NCBI GenBank assembly: GCA_025677815.1
Contig: JAIXMP010000002.1
Coordinates: 1,674,001-1,738,000, forward strand
Direction: 5' to 3'
DNA length: 64,000 nt
Source of the DNA: Phascolomyces articulosus
Lineage: Eukaryota; Mucoromycota; Mucoromycetes; Mucorales; Lichtheimiaceae
The notes below the pieces were generated by a model that had not been told where the DNA came from, ran no database searches, and worked only from the letters and a program-made list of their open reading frames with translations. Positions 37,953 through 50,627 of the stretch are shown here, one piece after another. Each line of letters opens with the position of its first letter. The first letter of the stretch is position 1. Made by a program: the position numbers and the translations under genes.

Positions 37953-37983
37953 GAGACCGCGACATTAATTCGTGGCAAAATTC
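37953..37983 (+). repeat. left terminal inverted repeat
   Basis: Starts GAGACCGCGACATTAATTCG and pairs with 39760-39791. It is preceded by TA. Confidence 0.9.
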
Positions 37984-38180
37984 AAATTCATAATACTCTA
38001 TCATTTTTTGTTCTTTTTCCTTCAAACTTAAGCAGCATATAATCTACCTTCTGAATGAGGTTTTATAAAAAAACTGGAATCAAATACAATAATTATTCGT
38101 TATTTTCATATATGAGAAGCATTTAGGACACAAAATTTTCAAAAAAAAAAAAAATCGGACTAGAAATTTTCATGCAAATT

Positions 38181-39644
38181 TTATTCTTCCTCATTATTGA
38201 TATCAGGATCACCAAACTCTTGAGAAGGACCTGCAAGAACACGACCATTTTCATGTCCATCATGATATCCTTTACACTGATCAACAGTTTTGTTCCAGAC
38301 AGACCGAAGAGCAGCATGATCAATTCTTGCAAATTCCTGCAAAAGCCGGGTTCTTACTGAACCAGCAGTAGGATTTTCTTCTGGATCAAAAGCAATTCGA
38401 TTTTTTACAATACCCCATACACGTTCAATGGGTTGTAGTTCACAATGATAAGGAGGGGTCTTTCTTACTTCATGTCCATACTTACGAGCAATTTCATATG
38501 TAGGCCATGTTGGGGAGTGATCAAGTTCATCTACTTCTTTTTTTAAGTTCTTTAACACTTAGTGTATTGTTCAGTGTACCTTTTGGAAGTCGATAACGAT
38601 TGGCACGGTACCAGTCAATAATAGTCTGTCTACTGGCATTTCCTGTTGGCGTTGGCTTGGCATTTTTCCGTCGCATATGGTACTTGGCACCATCCATATG
38701 GATATGACATGAACCATACTTTTGCTGTAATTTCTTGCAAAGCCGCTCAAAAAGCCTTTCAAATAAGTCAGCATCGAAATTGCCATGGTAGTCATGATAA
38801 TCAGGCGCAATCCGTGCTTCTTTTACTTCATCAGACATAGTATGCCATAGATCTTCGTCTTCAGCAGGAGGTCCACGTTTTTTTCCTATTTCTGGGCGAA
38901 TGTGTTGCATACCATTAACGGGCCAAATTAGGATCGAATCTTCCACTAATTCAAAGATCATGCGGTTATCTTATCAAAATGCAATAAAAGCACCAAAAAT
39001 TACCAACATAGGCTTGCGTCCTGACTCCCTCATATCCATTCCTGGTTCAAACCATGTTTGCTTACTATGGTGATCTAAATGCACATATGATTCATCAAGA
39101 AAAACTTCTGGGATTATAGGCATATTGTTGGCGTTTAGATTTCCAATACGTTTGTCCAAATATGTTTTCGGAATTGGATATTTGCTGGAGTATCATGCAG
39201 GATATTGAGCTTGTTACCCTTTCCAAACTTGAAGTTCATCTTGGTAAGGTGCCTTTGTACGGTGCGTTTCGAGTATGAGCACCCATTCTTTTGTAAAAAA
39301 TCAATAACCTGTTTTGAATAGGTTGGAATGCTTTTTGCATTGCGTTTACCAATATATTCACGTACAAGATTGTATTCTTGTCGTGAAATTTCCTTCTTTG
39401 GCCGACCAAGCTGTGATGCAATTACCTTCTCCTCATCAGTCTTACAAAGTTGGATAGCCTTTCCTGCTGACCCAGTTGAGATACCAGCAAACTTAGCAAG
39501 TAGCTCGCGGGCTCCTAAGACTGGCTTGTATCTTCCGGCCAAGATTTCCTCACATAAAGTGCAATGAATCTGCTTAATGGTCTCCCAATGTGCAATGCTA
39601 AATTGACTTGGTGTAGTGTTCGAAATTGGAGATGTAGTTGTCAT
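38181..39644 (-). pseudogene. transposase pseudogene, DDE type
   Basis: Reads from the ATG at 39644. An N-terminal helix-turn-helix region includes KPVLGARELLAKFAGIS and RTVQRHLTKMNFKFGKGNK. The DDE segments follow: first Asp in FLDESYVHLDHH, second in HIHMDGAKYHMRRK, and Glu in HCELQPIERVW. Second Asp to Glu is about 88 residues, far longer than the 34 of classical Tc1/mariner. The frame is broken at about 39135-39145 by a 1-nt shift, at 38971-38976 by adjacent TGA and TAA stops in the same frame, and at about 38540 by one extra A in an A-run. Both stops could come from C-to-T changes of Arg and Gln codons. The copy cannot encode an intact transposase. Confidence 0.87.
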
Positions 39645-39759
39645 GTTATGAAAAAGGTACCATTAAAAAGCTCAAAACATCAGCAATTCAAAAATATACG
39701 TGTCGAAAGTCACAAATCACGTCCTGCAATTGTTTTATTAAGGCTAACTTTTACAGCCC

Positions 39760-39791
39760 GAATTTTTGCCACGAATTAATGTCGCGGACTC
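39760..39791 (-). repeat. right terminal inverted repeat
   Basis: Reverse complement starts GAGTCCGCGACATTAATTCG and pairs with 37953-37983. It is followed by TA. Confidence 0.9.
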
Positions 39792-39793
39792 TA

Positions 39794-42272
39794 TAATGAG
39801 TTCAATAATAAGAAGGATGTAGCGAAGGGTGGAAAAAATGCTCCTGATTTGGTTATCAGTAAAATTGGTTATGTATATCAAGAAGTCTACACAGTTTTTT
39901 CTCGCAAAATTAATAACATGTTTTGCTTATCACAGACCACTTTATTATTAGTTTTTTTTCTGATATGAAAAATCTTGGCTGCCATCATATATGAGAATAG
40001 ATTTATATTTTTTAGTTTATGTTTTTGTAGCTTCATATATTGATCAGTAATAACAAATATAATAATAGTTTCATTATATTGGGGTGTAGAATATGAATAA
40101 AAAAAAGGGTACATAGCCAACACGATGAAAGAACACTACCATGATCAAGCAGGTTAAAATACATCTGTTACTAGAATCAAATAGTTTCAGTCGATGGTAC
40201 GTATATAATATTACTATATGTATGTAATCAAACACGTAACGGTAAACCATGGATCTCAAAAAGAATTTAAAATGCGTCTATACTTATTTGGATTAGCCCT
40301 ATTTAGTTGATGTGTCAAACAAACGCGCGGTCTTACTGCCGAGGAAACTAAATAAACAGCATAATAACTTACATGATAGAATGATTCACGCAATTCTTTT
40401 TTGGAATATTTTCTTGTTAATGTGTTACTTTTCAAAGTGTAGTCAGACCTATCGTACCAAAAAAGCACCAGTTTGTTTAAATTTTATACACAGCAAACAT
40501 TAGAATATGATATATATGCAAGGGCAACAACTGAACATTAGATATTATATATAGGAGATTAAGTTGTTGAATCCTCAAGTTTATCCATTCAACAACGTAC
40601 TTTTGCAAGGTTATTTTTTAATATCTACATCTAGCGAGGCCACGGTGACAGGAGTATGCTGTTATACATGAGTATACTGCTTAATATTATATAAACTCGA
40701 CTTTTTGTCGTACTATTTGTTAGTATTTATTGGGGAGTAGTCGAGTGTCAATAATCAAAATTCTCAATACACTTAATCGATACTGCTCATCGGTTAAACG
40801 TTTTTTATATTATCCCATCGATCAAGAAAAAACATCAATTATCACCATACCAATATATGTACGTAAGAAGAATGAAATATACATAGTAGTACTGAACTCC
40901 GATATAAAATGATATGAAATGTACTTGTCAAAAAACTTCGCTGTTTACTAACATAAAAGAATTCAATACATGAACCAATAGATTTAATACATAAATAATG
41001 TCATACACTATTAACATACTTACTTATTATACCTTATAAAGATTATTTCTTAGCAGGAATTCTACAAAAATAATCCTTGATATTGTATATTATTAGTGCT
41101 TGTCGATTCTTTTCTTCATTACAGCATCTTTATTGCTTACTGTTACTGAGGAGTTCAAACTCATTCATAAAGTTGATTTTAAATCAAAAAAAAAAAAAAA
41201 ACTAGGTAGGACATCAATTCAATGATTGCCGAGGAAGTGTCATACGTATATTTGATTTCCCCTCCCTTGGTACCATCGTCATTTTCATTTTACCCGAAAA
41301 AAAGTTATTAAATATCCGCATTTTTTTTAGTCTATGATGGGTACATCAATAGAGAGTAAATCGATAGTTTCAGATTACAGGTTGAATTATAGTACTTCTT
41401 TAAGACTTTTTTTTATCGAAGAAAAATTTTATTTTTACCATTTTTGTATTGATATGAACGCAAAATTTTTTCTTTGATCTGGCTGAGAGATGGATGATCT
41501 CATGCGTGTCTAAAGGTCACATTTTATTAATAGTAAGTTGACCATTCTTATTATTATTAAACGTCAATAATCTCCGTCCAAAAACGATGTGTCAAGCACC
41601 ATAGTGTGTAGTAAATAATAAATTCGGCAAACCCATATCTTCAATGTTCTGCCACCTCGGACTTTGATCATTCTTCTTTATCTGATAAAAAAAATTGAAA
41701 TGAGCTTTAATAAACTGGACGACTTCTCTTCATACATTTACTCCGCTAAACATTGGATCTTTGGTTGCAATTACGGGTTCTTGTCCCGGTTGATCGTAGT
41801 TCTTCGCGTAACGTTGAGTTTACGCTACTCAAAATAGCACTAAAAGAAAATCATCCTTTTATGGTAAATTTGTTTCTTTTCGACTTTTTTTGTTACTCAA
41901 GGTCGTTGGGGCTTGAAAAAAAATTTTAACTACTTTTGATACGGTTTTATTATGATAAATAAACATCGAACGATAAAAATTATTTTTGTTTCAAAAAAGC
42001 TGGGAGAAGACCGATAGAGTATATATTGATATGAAATAAAAGATATATAGTAATAGAAATACAAGATATCATTAATAATAAAAATAATGCAATAAGAATA
42101 ATAAGAAATATGTAACAAGATGTCGTCGTGAAGAAATAGATAAGTTATTATATGCGAGTGGGGAGGGGGAAAACGAGAATGAGAGAGATAATGAACAAGG
42201 GAGAAAGTTATAGTAAATAAAAGTATTTACAAAAAGAAATTGTTTTTTATGTGCTTTACGATTCTTCTTTAT
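39794..42272. other. long intergenic region, no gene seen
   Basis: About 2.5 kb of A+T-rich DNA with only short ORFs on both strands. I recognise no gene or repeat family. One ATCTGATAA motif lies at 41680-41688, far from any start codon. A (GA)-rich tract near 42160-42210 borders the FTR1 3' end. Confidence 0.5.
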
Positions 42273-43610
42273 CTAAGCTTTGATAGAGGAAGGATGAATT
42301 TTTTCGCCTTCAGTACTTTCGACGACATGTTCTTCATCAACGGGCGTCTTGCCAATAATCTGACCATCTTGATCAATAAACTGTTTGGCATTTTCAAGAG
42401 CAATATCACCTTCTTCTTCAACTTCACCACGTTCAGCCTTGCGAATGGCATTACGTCGTTCCTTAAAGAACATGTATGCTAAACAAGCAGCAACGAGTAA
42501 CCAATATAAACAATAACTGATGATAGTACCAATTGTTGCAGTATTGTTCCAACCAAGAATAGCATTAAAGATTTGCCTATAAAATGATTGAGTTAGCAAG
42601 TAGAGAAATAGGGATTAATAATTTGATAATTTAATAATAAGAAGCACCAAAAACTATCATATCACTTATATTTAATACAATACATACCAGCCACCATTAG
42701 AACCAACATTCAATTCTGGATCACCCCAAGAGACATGCCAAACAGAAGTGGTCACTTTGTAATTAATTACATCACCACCTTCTTCTGCGACTTCACCACC
42801 AATAACTTGATTCCATGAGTATTGTTCAAAGTAGCCAACAGCTTTGGACATGAGACCAGCAGCCACGAGATACAAAATCATTGTAGAAGCAATAAAGAAC
42901 CAGCGCAAGTGCAACATTGAGCCACCACGGTAAATGATGAAACCTACAACACAACCACAGATAAAACCCATGATAGCGGCAATGGGAATTGACTTTGCTT
43001 GTACATTGAGAGAGACCTATATGGATTGTATAATAATAATAATTGTTATTAATCTATAACTCTTTATAATAAAATACCATTAACTATCCAAAAAGCATTG
43101 CATACTTACACCACCAATAAAGACAACAGCTTCAAGACCTTCACGAAGTACAGTAATAAAAGGTAGTAAAAAGAAGGAGTAGCGTTGCAAACGAATTTTC
43201 CAAGTCACTTTTTTTCCAGTGACAGCACCTGCTTGCATGGCCTGAGCTAACTTGATCTTCCATTTTTCTTGCATACGTTCGGTTTTAAGCATAGCAAGAC
43301 CCATAGCAGTAATCATAATGGTAGCAATCAAAGAAAACACGCCTTCCCAAATATCTTCAGAGTTACCCCAAATATCATTCAAAACAGTGTACCAGACAGC
43401 AATAAATGCGGCACCAATGCAAAGACAGATGAATAAGCCGAGCCCACTACCAATCCATACTTGGTTTCGTAATTTTTTGTAAACTGGAGTAGATCTATCA
43501 AAAACCTTGCCTAAAAACGACAGCAATACTGAAACAATGATGGCTGCTTCAGTCGTTTCACGGAAAACAATAAAGAAAATAGGGACGTCAAAATATGAGC
43601 TGGATCCCAT
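42273..43610 (-). CDS. FTR1: high-affinity iron permease
   Basis: Three exons: 43110-43610, 42688-43016 and 42273-42576; 377 residues. Seven membrane helices are expected in the plasma membrane. The two iron-binding REXXE motifs are intact: RETTE at 17-21 and REGLE at 156-160. Family segments IFFIVFRETTEA, VLREGLEAVVFIGG and YRGGSMLHLRWFF are all clear, and the C-terminal tail is hydrophilic and acidic. Ftr1 takes Fe(III) made by its ferroxidase partner and carries it into the cell. The FET3 gene starts 576 bp away in the opposite direction, so the two share a promoter. Three iron-type GATA sites in that promoter point to iron-dependent repression. Length and motifs match functional fungal Ftr1. 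Confidence 0.96.
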
Positions 43611-43788
43611 GATTGAAACAAGAAGAAATAATTAAAGTAAAAAGAAAAAAAAAGAAGAAAAAGCAAGAAGAAATAAGACAGGATCCTAAATTTTATTATT
43701 TACTGTAGTTGTAGAGAAACCTGCTGCATGCAAAGTCATATACAAAAAGATGCGCGGGGAGTGTTCTTTTTTTCACAGACTTTTATTT

Positions 43789-43797
43789 TTATCAGAT
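43789..43797 (-). promoter_or_regulatory. ATCWGATAA iron-GATA site 1
   Basis: Reads TTATCAGAT on the + strand, an exact match to the consensus of fungal siderophore/iron GATA repressors (SreA, Sre1, Urbs1). It lies about 180 bp upstream of the FTR1 start. Confidence 0.7.
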
Positions 43798-43964
43798 CGA
43801 AAATTGATAATTTGTACACCCATAAATATTATCACATCCAGCCGATCAGCATCGCATCAGCATCATCTTCTTTAAAGTATATCATCACTGTTTTCATACA
43901 CAGTATCACAAGACCAAGAATTCTCAGCTTAAAGATCTATTTAGTGAAAATTTCTCCTTTTTTA

Positions 43965-43973
43965 TTATCAGAT
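43965..43973 (-). promoter_or_regulatory. ATCWGATAA iron-GATA site 2
   Basis: Reads TTATCAGAT on the + strand and is an exact match. It lies roughly 215 bp from the FET3 start. Confidence 0.7.
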
Positions 43974-44030
43974 GCAGGGTATCGTAAGGTTCCACGGATC
44001 TGTTTTGTAGTACAAAGTTTTCCGGATAGA

Positions 44031-44039
44031 ATCTGATAA
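44031..44039 (+). promoter_or_regulatory. ATCWGATAA iron-GATA site 3
   Basis: Exact ATCTGATAA, about 58 bp from site 2 and in the opposite orientation. It lies about 148 bp upstream of the FET3 start. Confidence 0.7.
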
Positions 44040-44186
44040 AAAAACAGCTCAAAAAGAAAAATTCGTGGGTCAATCTTTGTCCGCCTGAGATAAAATACAA
44101 GAACTTCAAATCCTATTCGCCTTTTTTTTTTTTTACTTCTTCTTCTTTCAAAAAAAAATAGTGGTCTTGCATTAGTTCCAATTGAA

Positions 44187-46650
44187 ATGAAATCAATATT
44201 ATCTATTGCAGTACCTTTGGTAGTTGCATCTATTGCAAAGGCAGCTATTGTTGAACATTGGTGGGATATTACTTATGCTACTGCAAATCCTGATGGCCTT
44301 TTTGAACGTCGTGTCATTGGTGTCAATGGAACTTGGCCGTAAGTTGAATAAAATAAATTTTTACTAAAGCTGTCAAAAAAAACATATAAACAAACAAGTA
44401 AACAAAAAGACTAACAAGCTGTTTACCGATTATTATATTTTATTAGACCACCTCAAGTGGACGTTACAGTCAATGATACTTTAATTATCCATACACATAA
44501 TAGCTTGGATCAACCCACCGCTCTACATGCCCACGGCATGTTCCAAAATGGTTCGGTTTGGGCTGATGGTCCCTCCATGGTTACTCAATGGTAACATCTT
44601 TTTTTATCTATACAGAGAAGTAATAACGGCATCATACATATTTTTTATTCACGCGCTTTTTTACGCTACTTTTTTTTTCATAGTCCAATTCCTCCAGGAC
44701 ATGATCTCACATATGAATTCAATATTACCCAACATGGATCGTATTGGATTCATGCCCATTATATGGTAATTATATTGTTTTTGATATATTAATAGTGTTA
44801 GTTGATGTGTATTTACTTTGACCAATATCTCTAACACTGTCCAAAAAAAAATAGGGTCAATACCTGGACGGTCTTCGAACTCCATTTATTTTACATAATA
44901 ACCCGGAAGCTTATACGTATGACGAAGAAATTGTGATCCCACTTGCAGGTAACCATTTATCTAACCAGATGACATATTTATCATTCCCATTTCCCAGGAT
45001 TCACCATCAACATAATCGTATGATACGGTTTTTTTTTTTGCATCATCTATTCTTACCATATCTCTTATATCTTTATTTTCACACAGATTGGTACCACGAA
45101 CAAAGTGATGTTAATCTGGATGCTTTCTTGAGTCAATATAATCCCACGGGAGCTGAGCCTGTCCCACAATCTGGCTTGATCATGAATACGCATGATGCAA
45201 GCTTTGATTTTGTACCCGGCAAAACCTATCGTTTACGATTGATCAACATGTCTGGTTTCTCCATGTTCTATGTTAGTATCGATGGTCATGATCTTGATGT
45301 GATTGAAGTCGATGGTGTTGATACTGAACGTGAAACTGTCAAAAGTGTTTATCTTACTGCTGCTCAACGTGTTTCAGTCTTGGTAACTGCAAAGAATACC
45401 ACTGATACCAATTATTACTTACGTGCTGATATGGATACTGATATGTTTGATACACTCCCCGAAGACCTTGATTACAGTAAGTTTTTAATTACACCATTGT
45501 CTTAGAATATCATACAGATCATTCGTACTTTGGAAATAAATTAACAATTCAACCTTATTATTATTTAGACCTTGCTGCTCCCGTATATTATGACAGAAAC
45601 CACAATAACTTTGCCGCTGCCGATGACGAAGGCATGGAATCCACATTTGATGATATTACCTTGAAGTGTCTTCATCCTGCTGCTGCTGTTGAACCTGATC
45701 ATCAAGTGAATCTTACCATTGATTTCCAAGTCACAACTGATGGTATCAATCGTGGCATGTTTAACGGACTTCCTTACTTTGCTCCCAAAGTCCCATCGCT
45801 TAATACCATGCTTAGCATGGGTAACCTTTCTTATGAAGAGACCGTCTATGGTCCTCAAACTCAAGCTTTTGTTTTGAAGCATCTTGATATGGTTGAAATT
45901 GTTCTTAATAACCTTGATGCTGGTGCTCATCCTTGTAAGTGCTTTTTTTCCTCTCCTATTTTACATTATCCTATCTTTTATCAAGAATGAGCGCTAACAT
46001 TACTTGTGGCTATAACACGAAATCTAATTATAAATAGTCCATTTGCACGGCCACGTTTTCCAAATTGTTGGTCGTGGTCCTGGTGTATATGATGGTAACC
46101 AAAGCTTGGTTGAACAATGGTATTTGGATAATCCTGTCCAACGCGATGTTGTTCAAGTACCTGCTGAAAGTTTTGCACTTATTCGATTCCGTGCAGATAA
46201 TCCTGGTGCTTGGGTAAATATATTTATTTTTCACTATGACTAGTAAGAATACGATTGAAGGATATAAAAGAAGTGAATGACTTACCCTTCTAATCTTTAT
46301 AGTTTTTCCACTGTCACATTGAATGGCATTTGGAATCTGGTCTTGCAGCTGTTATGGTGGAAGCTCCTGAAATTGCCCAGCAACGATTGAAAATGCCACA
46401 AGAATACAATGATATTTGTGAAGCTGCTGGCATTTCATCCACTGGAAATGCAGCTGGCAAGGAAGGGTTAGATCTTAAGGGTGCTCCTCATGGTATCACA
46501 CTTATTTATGATGGATTCACTGCAAAAGGAAAAGGTGCTATGGCTGCATGTATTATTGCCGCTCTTATTGGTATGGGAAGCATTGTGTGGTATGCTTTGG
46601 CTGATCCAGAAAAGAAGGCTCGTGAAATCCGTGCCAGCAAAGCTCAATAA
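44187..46650 (+). CDS. FET3: Fet3-type multicopper ferroxidase
   Basis: Eight exons: 44187-44338, 44447-44590, 44684-44765, 44855-44948, 45087-45476, 45569-45934, 46038-46213 and 46303-46650; 583 residues. A signal peptide ([19 protein letters not shown]) precedes three cupredoxin domains. The copper ligand motifs are all present: [32 protein letters not shown] and [15 protein letters not shown]-terminal helix ([19 protein letters not shown]) and a basic tail anchor it with the catalytic part outside. It oxidises Fe(II) to Fe(III) and feeds it to Ftr1. The divergent FTR1 neighbour, the membrane anchor and the HCHIEWH form favour ferroxidase over laccase. It is slightly shorter than yeast Fet3, mostly in the C-terminal tail. 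Confidence 0.95.
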
Positions 46651-47007
46651 GACTTTTCTCCATTCTTATTCTATCCTATTTTCATTCCCATTGTAAATTT
46701 ATTTATTTATTTTTATAATCTCTTTTTCTTTGCATATAATATATAACCCATTCTTTCTTCCACTTCTCATTTTTCTTTCTCGTAGGAAAAAAAAGTATAA
46801 AAAAAAGATCCACAAATCCCCCACTCATATTATTATCTAATTCTGTATTGTAGTCTTGATTACTTGTATTATTATTTTATTATATTATCATATTTATTAA
46901 AAAATATTTTGTTGTATTTTATCAAACTTAAATATAAATTATTCTTTCATTTACACAAAACATTTATGATTATTGTTATCAGAACCAAAAGAGAGGGACG
47001 AAAAAAG
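46651..47007. other. convergent intergenic region
   Basis: T-rich 3' sequence between FET3 and the WD40 gene, which converge here. No coding sequence is seen. Confidence 0.5.
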
Positions 47008-50000
47008 TTATTTTTTATTACTGAATCTTGATGAAAAAGAGAGTCGTGAACGTGGACCCGAGCCATGATGACTACTTGATTCTCCTTTTCCTCCACCACC
47101 ACCCATGATAGATAATGACATGGATGATTTACGACTATGTTGATTACTATTCGTATGATTACTGCTCAATCGATCGATATTTGATTCATATACTCCAGAA
47201 TCAATTCGCCAGACTTTGATGCATCCATGTTCATCTGCAGATATAATAATCTGTCCTTCAGAATAAGGATATTCTAATCTTGCTTTTAATGCCTGATGAT
47301 CATTTTCTTGAATTGATTGCATAGAGGAAGATGTTCGTATTGTACTAGTGGCTTTAATTATAGGTTGCTGTTGTTGATTTTTATTGTTATTATCTTGTCT
47401 CTGTCGACTCTTATTGGTAATTAGCTCCTGGTCTTTCCCTTCCTCCTCCTTTCCATCACTTGTGTTATCGTTACTGGAATCATCACTGTCAATATTATTT
47501 CCATTTTCACCACCACCAATAACAATATGGTCATCACCATGTTTCACGACGTTGTAATGAATGTATGGGACATGTGTATGGTTGTATATAATATCTTCAC
47601 CTGTTGCTGCAAGCTGTTGTCGAGTTTTTGTTGGTGCGAAGATGGCACAAGTAACAATACCTTGGTGAGCATAAAAATAACAATTGGTACTATGTACATG
47701 CCGATGATAGTGATGTCCTCCACGATGTGAATTTCGATGAAACCATGCTGATAAACTCCTCCTACTATTGCTTCTAGGTCGATTATTATTATTTTGTAAA
47801 ACCGTCAAATTTATATCACTGATGGTGCTATCATTGTTATGAACAGTGGATAGTGGTTCCGGAAATTGTGTAATCAACTGGCTAAGAGATGTTTCTGATC
47901 TAGTGTTACGTTCGTTCATGTAAGGCATATCATGTGGATTTGTTGACCAAATGTGGATTCTACCTTTATCTGATCCGCATACAATAAGTTGACCATCATC
48001 ACTATGTAAATAAGTTTTTATAAAAGTTCTTAGATAATCTTATATACATGTACACACACAAATTTCGTTTGAACTCTATGAGGATTCTTTTTATATACCT
48101 GAATGAAGCTTTAATTTGCGTCGATTCATTTTCAGCACCTTTATATTTGTGGTTGATACTCTGATCTCGAACATCATAGAGACGCACCATGGAATCATTA
48201 CTCGTTACAAGAATTTTGTCATTATCACTAGGAAATCCAGGTAAAGGCTGAATACCTGTAATTTTATGCCCTCGTTTCTGCCCTTCTTTTTTCACTGAAA
48301 ATTGGGAAATGTATTTCATGTCATCCGTATTAAAGAGAAACACTTGACCATCATAAGAACCTGCACAGACTGTTTTACCATCGGTAGTGAAATTCACTGC
48401 TGTCAAAATATTATTATCAGGTGGATGGTTCCAATGTAATACTGCTCTTCCTGGAACACTCCATAGACGCACTTTACCATCGGCAGATCCAGATAAAAAT
48501 AGCCTGTCGTCCTATATATAAAAATTGGTGGATGATGAAGGAATTAGTTTCAATTTATTATGGGATGAGACATATCATATAGCAATCATAGTTTTTTTTA
48601 TATAGTACAATAAACTCACAAATGGATGAAATGCAATACTTGTTACAAAATCAACATGTTTAAAGACACAAAGACATTGTTGAACAGATATATGCCAAAG
48701 CCTATAAATTATGTAGTGTCATTCCCAATTAGAAAACTATATCTATTGAAATATTGAGATATATTATATACAAATAATAAAATGGTTAAACTGTATTAAC
48801 TTACATAACACAATTGTCCATAGAACTTGAAAGCAAAAAGTGTTTCTTTTGACAGCAATAAAGAAATGACAACATATGTAACGTATTAAAATATATTCAT
48901 GAGTTTCACTCATTGTGATGAATGAATTTCTATTTTACATATCTTTTTCTAGTTTTCCTTACCTTTGACCAACAAATATCCAATATATCAGCTGTATGAC
49001 CACAAAATGTCCGTATCGGTTCATCTTCAAAAATACTGATTGATTGGCGTGAAATTTCCTCATTCTCTTCCGATGCATCGTTAGGGAAAGAGGACCAACG
49101 ATGTTCTCCTTCTGAACTATTTCTCGTTATTGTTGTTGACATGGTTGTATAATTACATTCCCGAGTTTTCCAAATCCGAATAACACATCTTTGACCTCCA
49201 GCTGCCATATATCGACCATCTTGGCTAAACTTCATGGCCCAGATAGCACCAGGACCTGGTTCACCATTATCATCCACAACGTCGTCGTCATTCTCATCGT
49301 GCTCGTCATTTTGTTTCAGGGAAGCATTTGGCGCTGAAAAAGATCTGGATATTAATTCTTTGGGCCGCATTCGAACATGTTCATAATAATGACGACGCTT
49401 TTTCATTTTTGGATCATGTGGGTTATTTTTGACATTTAATGTTTGTGCTTCTACAATGCGTCCAAAATATTTTCCTTGTCGCACTTTCGTTCTCAACTGG
49501 AGAAATTTTAGCACAGACGACAAGAATTAATTCTCAATGCTTCTATTGATCCCAATTTTTTTCCCCGCACCACAATTACCTTGACAATACGACCTCCATG
49601 AGGAGGGTTATTACTTGTTAATAATCCTATGGATGGATTGATATGACCAAATAACTGGGAATAATAAGATTCACCACTACGACGACATTTTGGATTATCA
49701 CTAGAAGAAGAGGTGGACGAGCATGACGAGGCTGCGTCCACATTATTATGTTCACAACATTCCTCGGTATCCTGCTTGTTATTGATGTTATCCACATCTT
49801 TTTTCTTTTCATTGTTCTTACGACGGTATTTATTGTGATTACATATACCCAAACGATCCATCTGTGCTAAAAGTCCACCTTTAATCGCCTTTCTAGAGGA
49901 GAATGTCATTAGTGCTTATATATATATATATATATTTTTACATGTAGACTAGGTTAACTTTATTTTCAGGTTATTATATAAAGAGTTTTCTTTCTGTATT

Positions 50001-50627
50001 ACACCCTTACATTTTGCTTTTTTTCTCTTGACTAATGGCTTGTAGATTATTGTTAGTTCCTGTAGCAATGTCAGCGGCAGTTGTAGTAGAAAGAGGGGCA
50101 GGAGGACTTGCTTCATGAACACTAGGTTCTTTATAAATATACATGGCAGGTTGAACTGCTTCTGGACGTCGATATTGTTGTAATTTTTTATTTTCTGCTT
50201 CTGCCGTTCTCTTGATAATATCACAGGATACAGGATCAATTGCACGACTACTATTACTTGAAGTACGAGAGTGTCTAGATGATTTTGAATGAGTTCGTTT
50301 ACACCAGCTATTTCTTGTTATCTCCACACCCAACAAAGGTCCATGGTCATCTAATACGTTACACACACAAAAAATTTAAAAAGTTGCTTCATTGTTTTCG
50401 TTGCTATGTGTATATGGAAAGAAAGAAAAACGAATAGAAAGACAATAAGGTAGGGTATCAATTTACTATATATTTTTATTACCTGTATTCTTTTGATCAA
50501 GAAGAGTATCAGACGATTTACGTGAATCACCAATACTAGAAGGCGATTGTCTTGACGATTGAGAAGTTTTTAAAGATAAAGTTTCCGGAGCATCATAAAA
50601 GTTATCGTCAGAGCTAAACAGGCTCAT
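47008..50627 (-). CDS. WDR44/YMR102C-type WD40 repeat protein
   Basis: Eight exons: 50483-50627, 50011-50350, 49580-49892, 48963-49496, 48805-48845, 48620-48701, 48099-48511 and 47008-48001; 953 residues. The first 350 residues are Ser/basic-rich and disordered. A segment KGGLLAQMDRLG and KVRQGKYFGR precede the propeller. WD repeats match the WDR44 family: IWAMKFSQDGRYMAAGGQRC, GHTADILDICWSK, KHFLLSSSMDNCVMLWHI, DFVTSIAFHPFDDRLFLSGS, LTAVNFTTDGKTVCAGSYDG and SDDGQLIVCGSDKGRIHIW. A long disordered insertion interrupts the last blades before IISADEHGCIKVW. Animal WDR44 binds Rab11 in endosomal recycling; a trafficking or stress role here is inference. It shares a 270-bp intergenic promoter with the HECT ligase gene. 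Confidence 0.88.

Larger units (their letters stand above)
37953..39791 (-). mobile_element. Tc1/mariner (IS630)-type DNA transposon, degenerate
   Basis: A 1.84-kb element bounded by 31/32-bp terminal inverted repeats. These differ by one substitution and one A in a short A-run. TA dinucleotides lie directly outside both ends (37951-37952 and 39792-39793), as expected for TA target-site duplication. The interior carries a decayed transposase on the minus strand. The near-identical ends beside a broken gene suggest fairly recent loss of activity or mobilisation by a copy elsewhere. Confidence 0.88.
43611..44186. promoter_or_regulatory. shared bidirectional promoter of FTR1 and FET3
   Basis: Spans the two start codons. 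It contains three exact ATCTGATAA motifs, A/G-rich leader sequence on the FTR1 side and a T/C-rich leader on the FET3 side. The arrangement implies coordinated control of both genes by iron. Confidence 0.75.

Noticed and set aside
41680..41688. Additional ATCTGATAA motif
   Set aside because: It is far from any start codon; one or a few such copies are expected by chance in 64 kb of A+T-rich DNA.
41748..41830. Patch with GGTTCTTGTCCCGG suggestive of a tRNA T-arm
   Set aside because: The remaining arms do not pair and the spacing to a possible acceptor stem does not fit.
43728..44036. 102-residue ORF in the FTR1-FET3 promoter
   Set aside because: It overlaps the GATA-motif region, has no family features, and its open frame fits chance.
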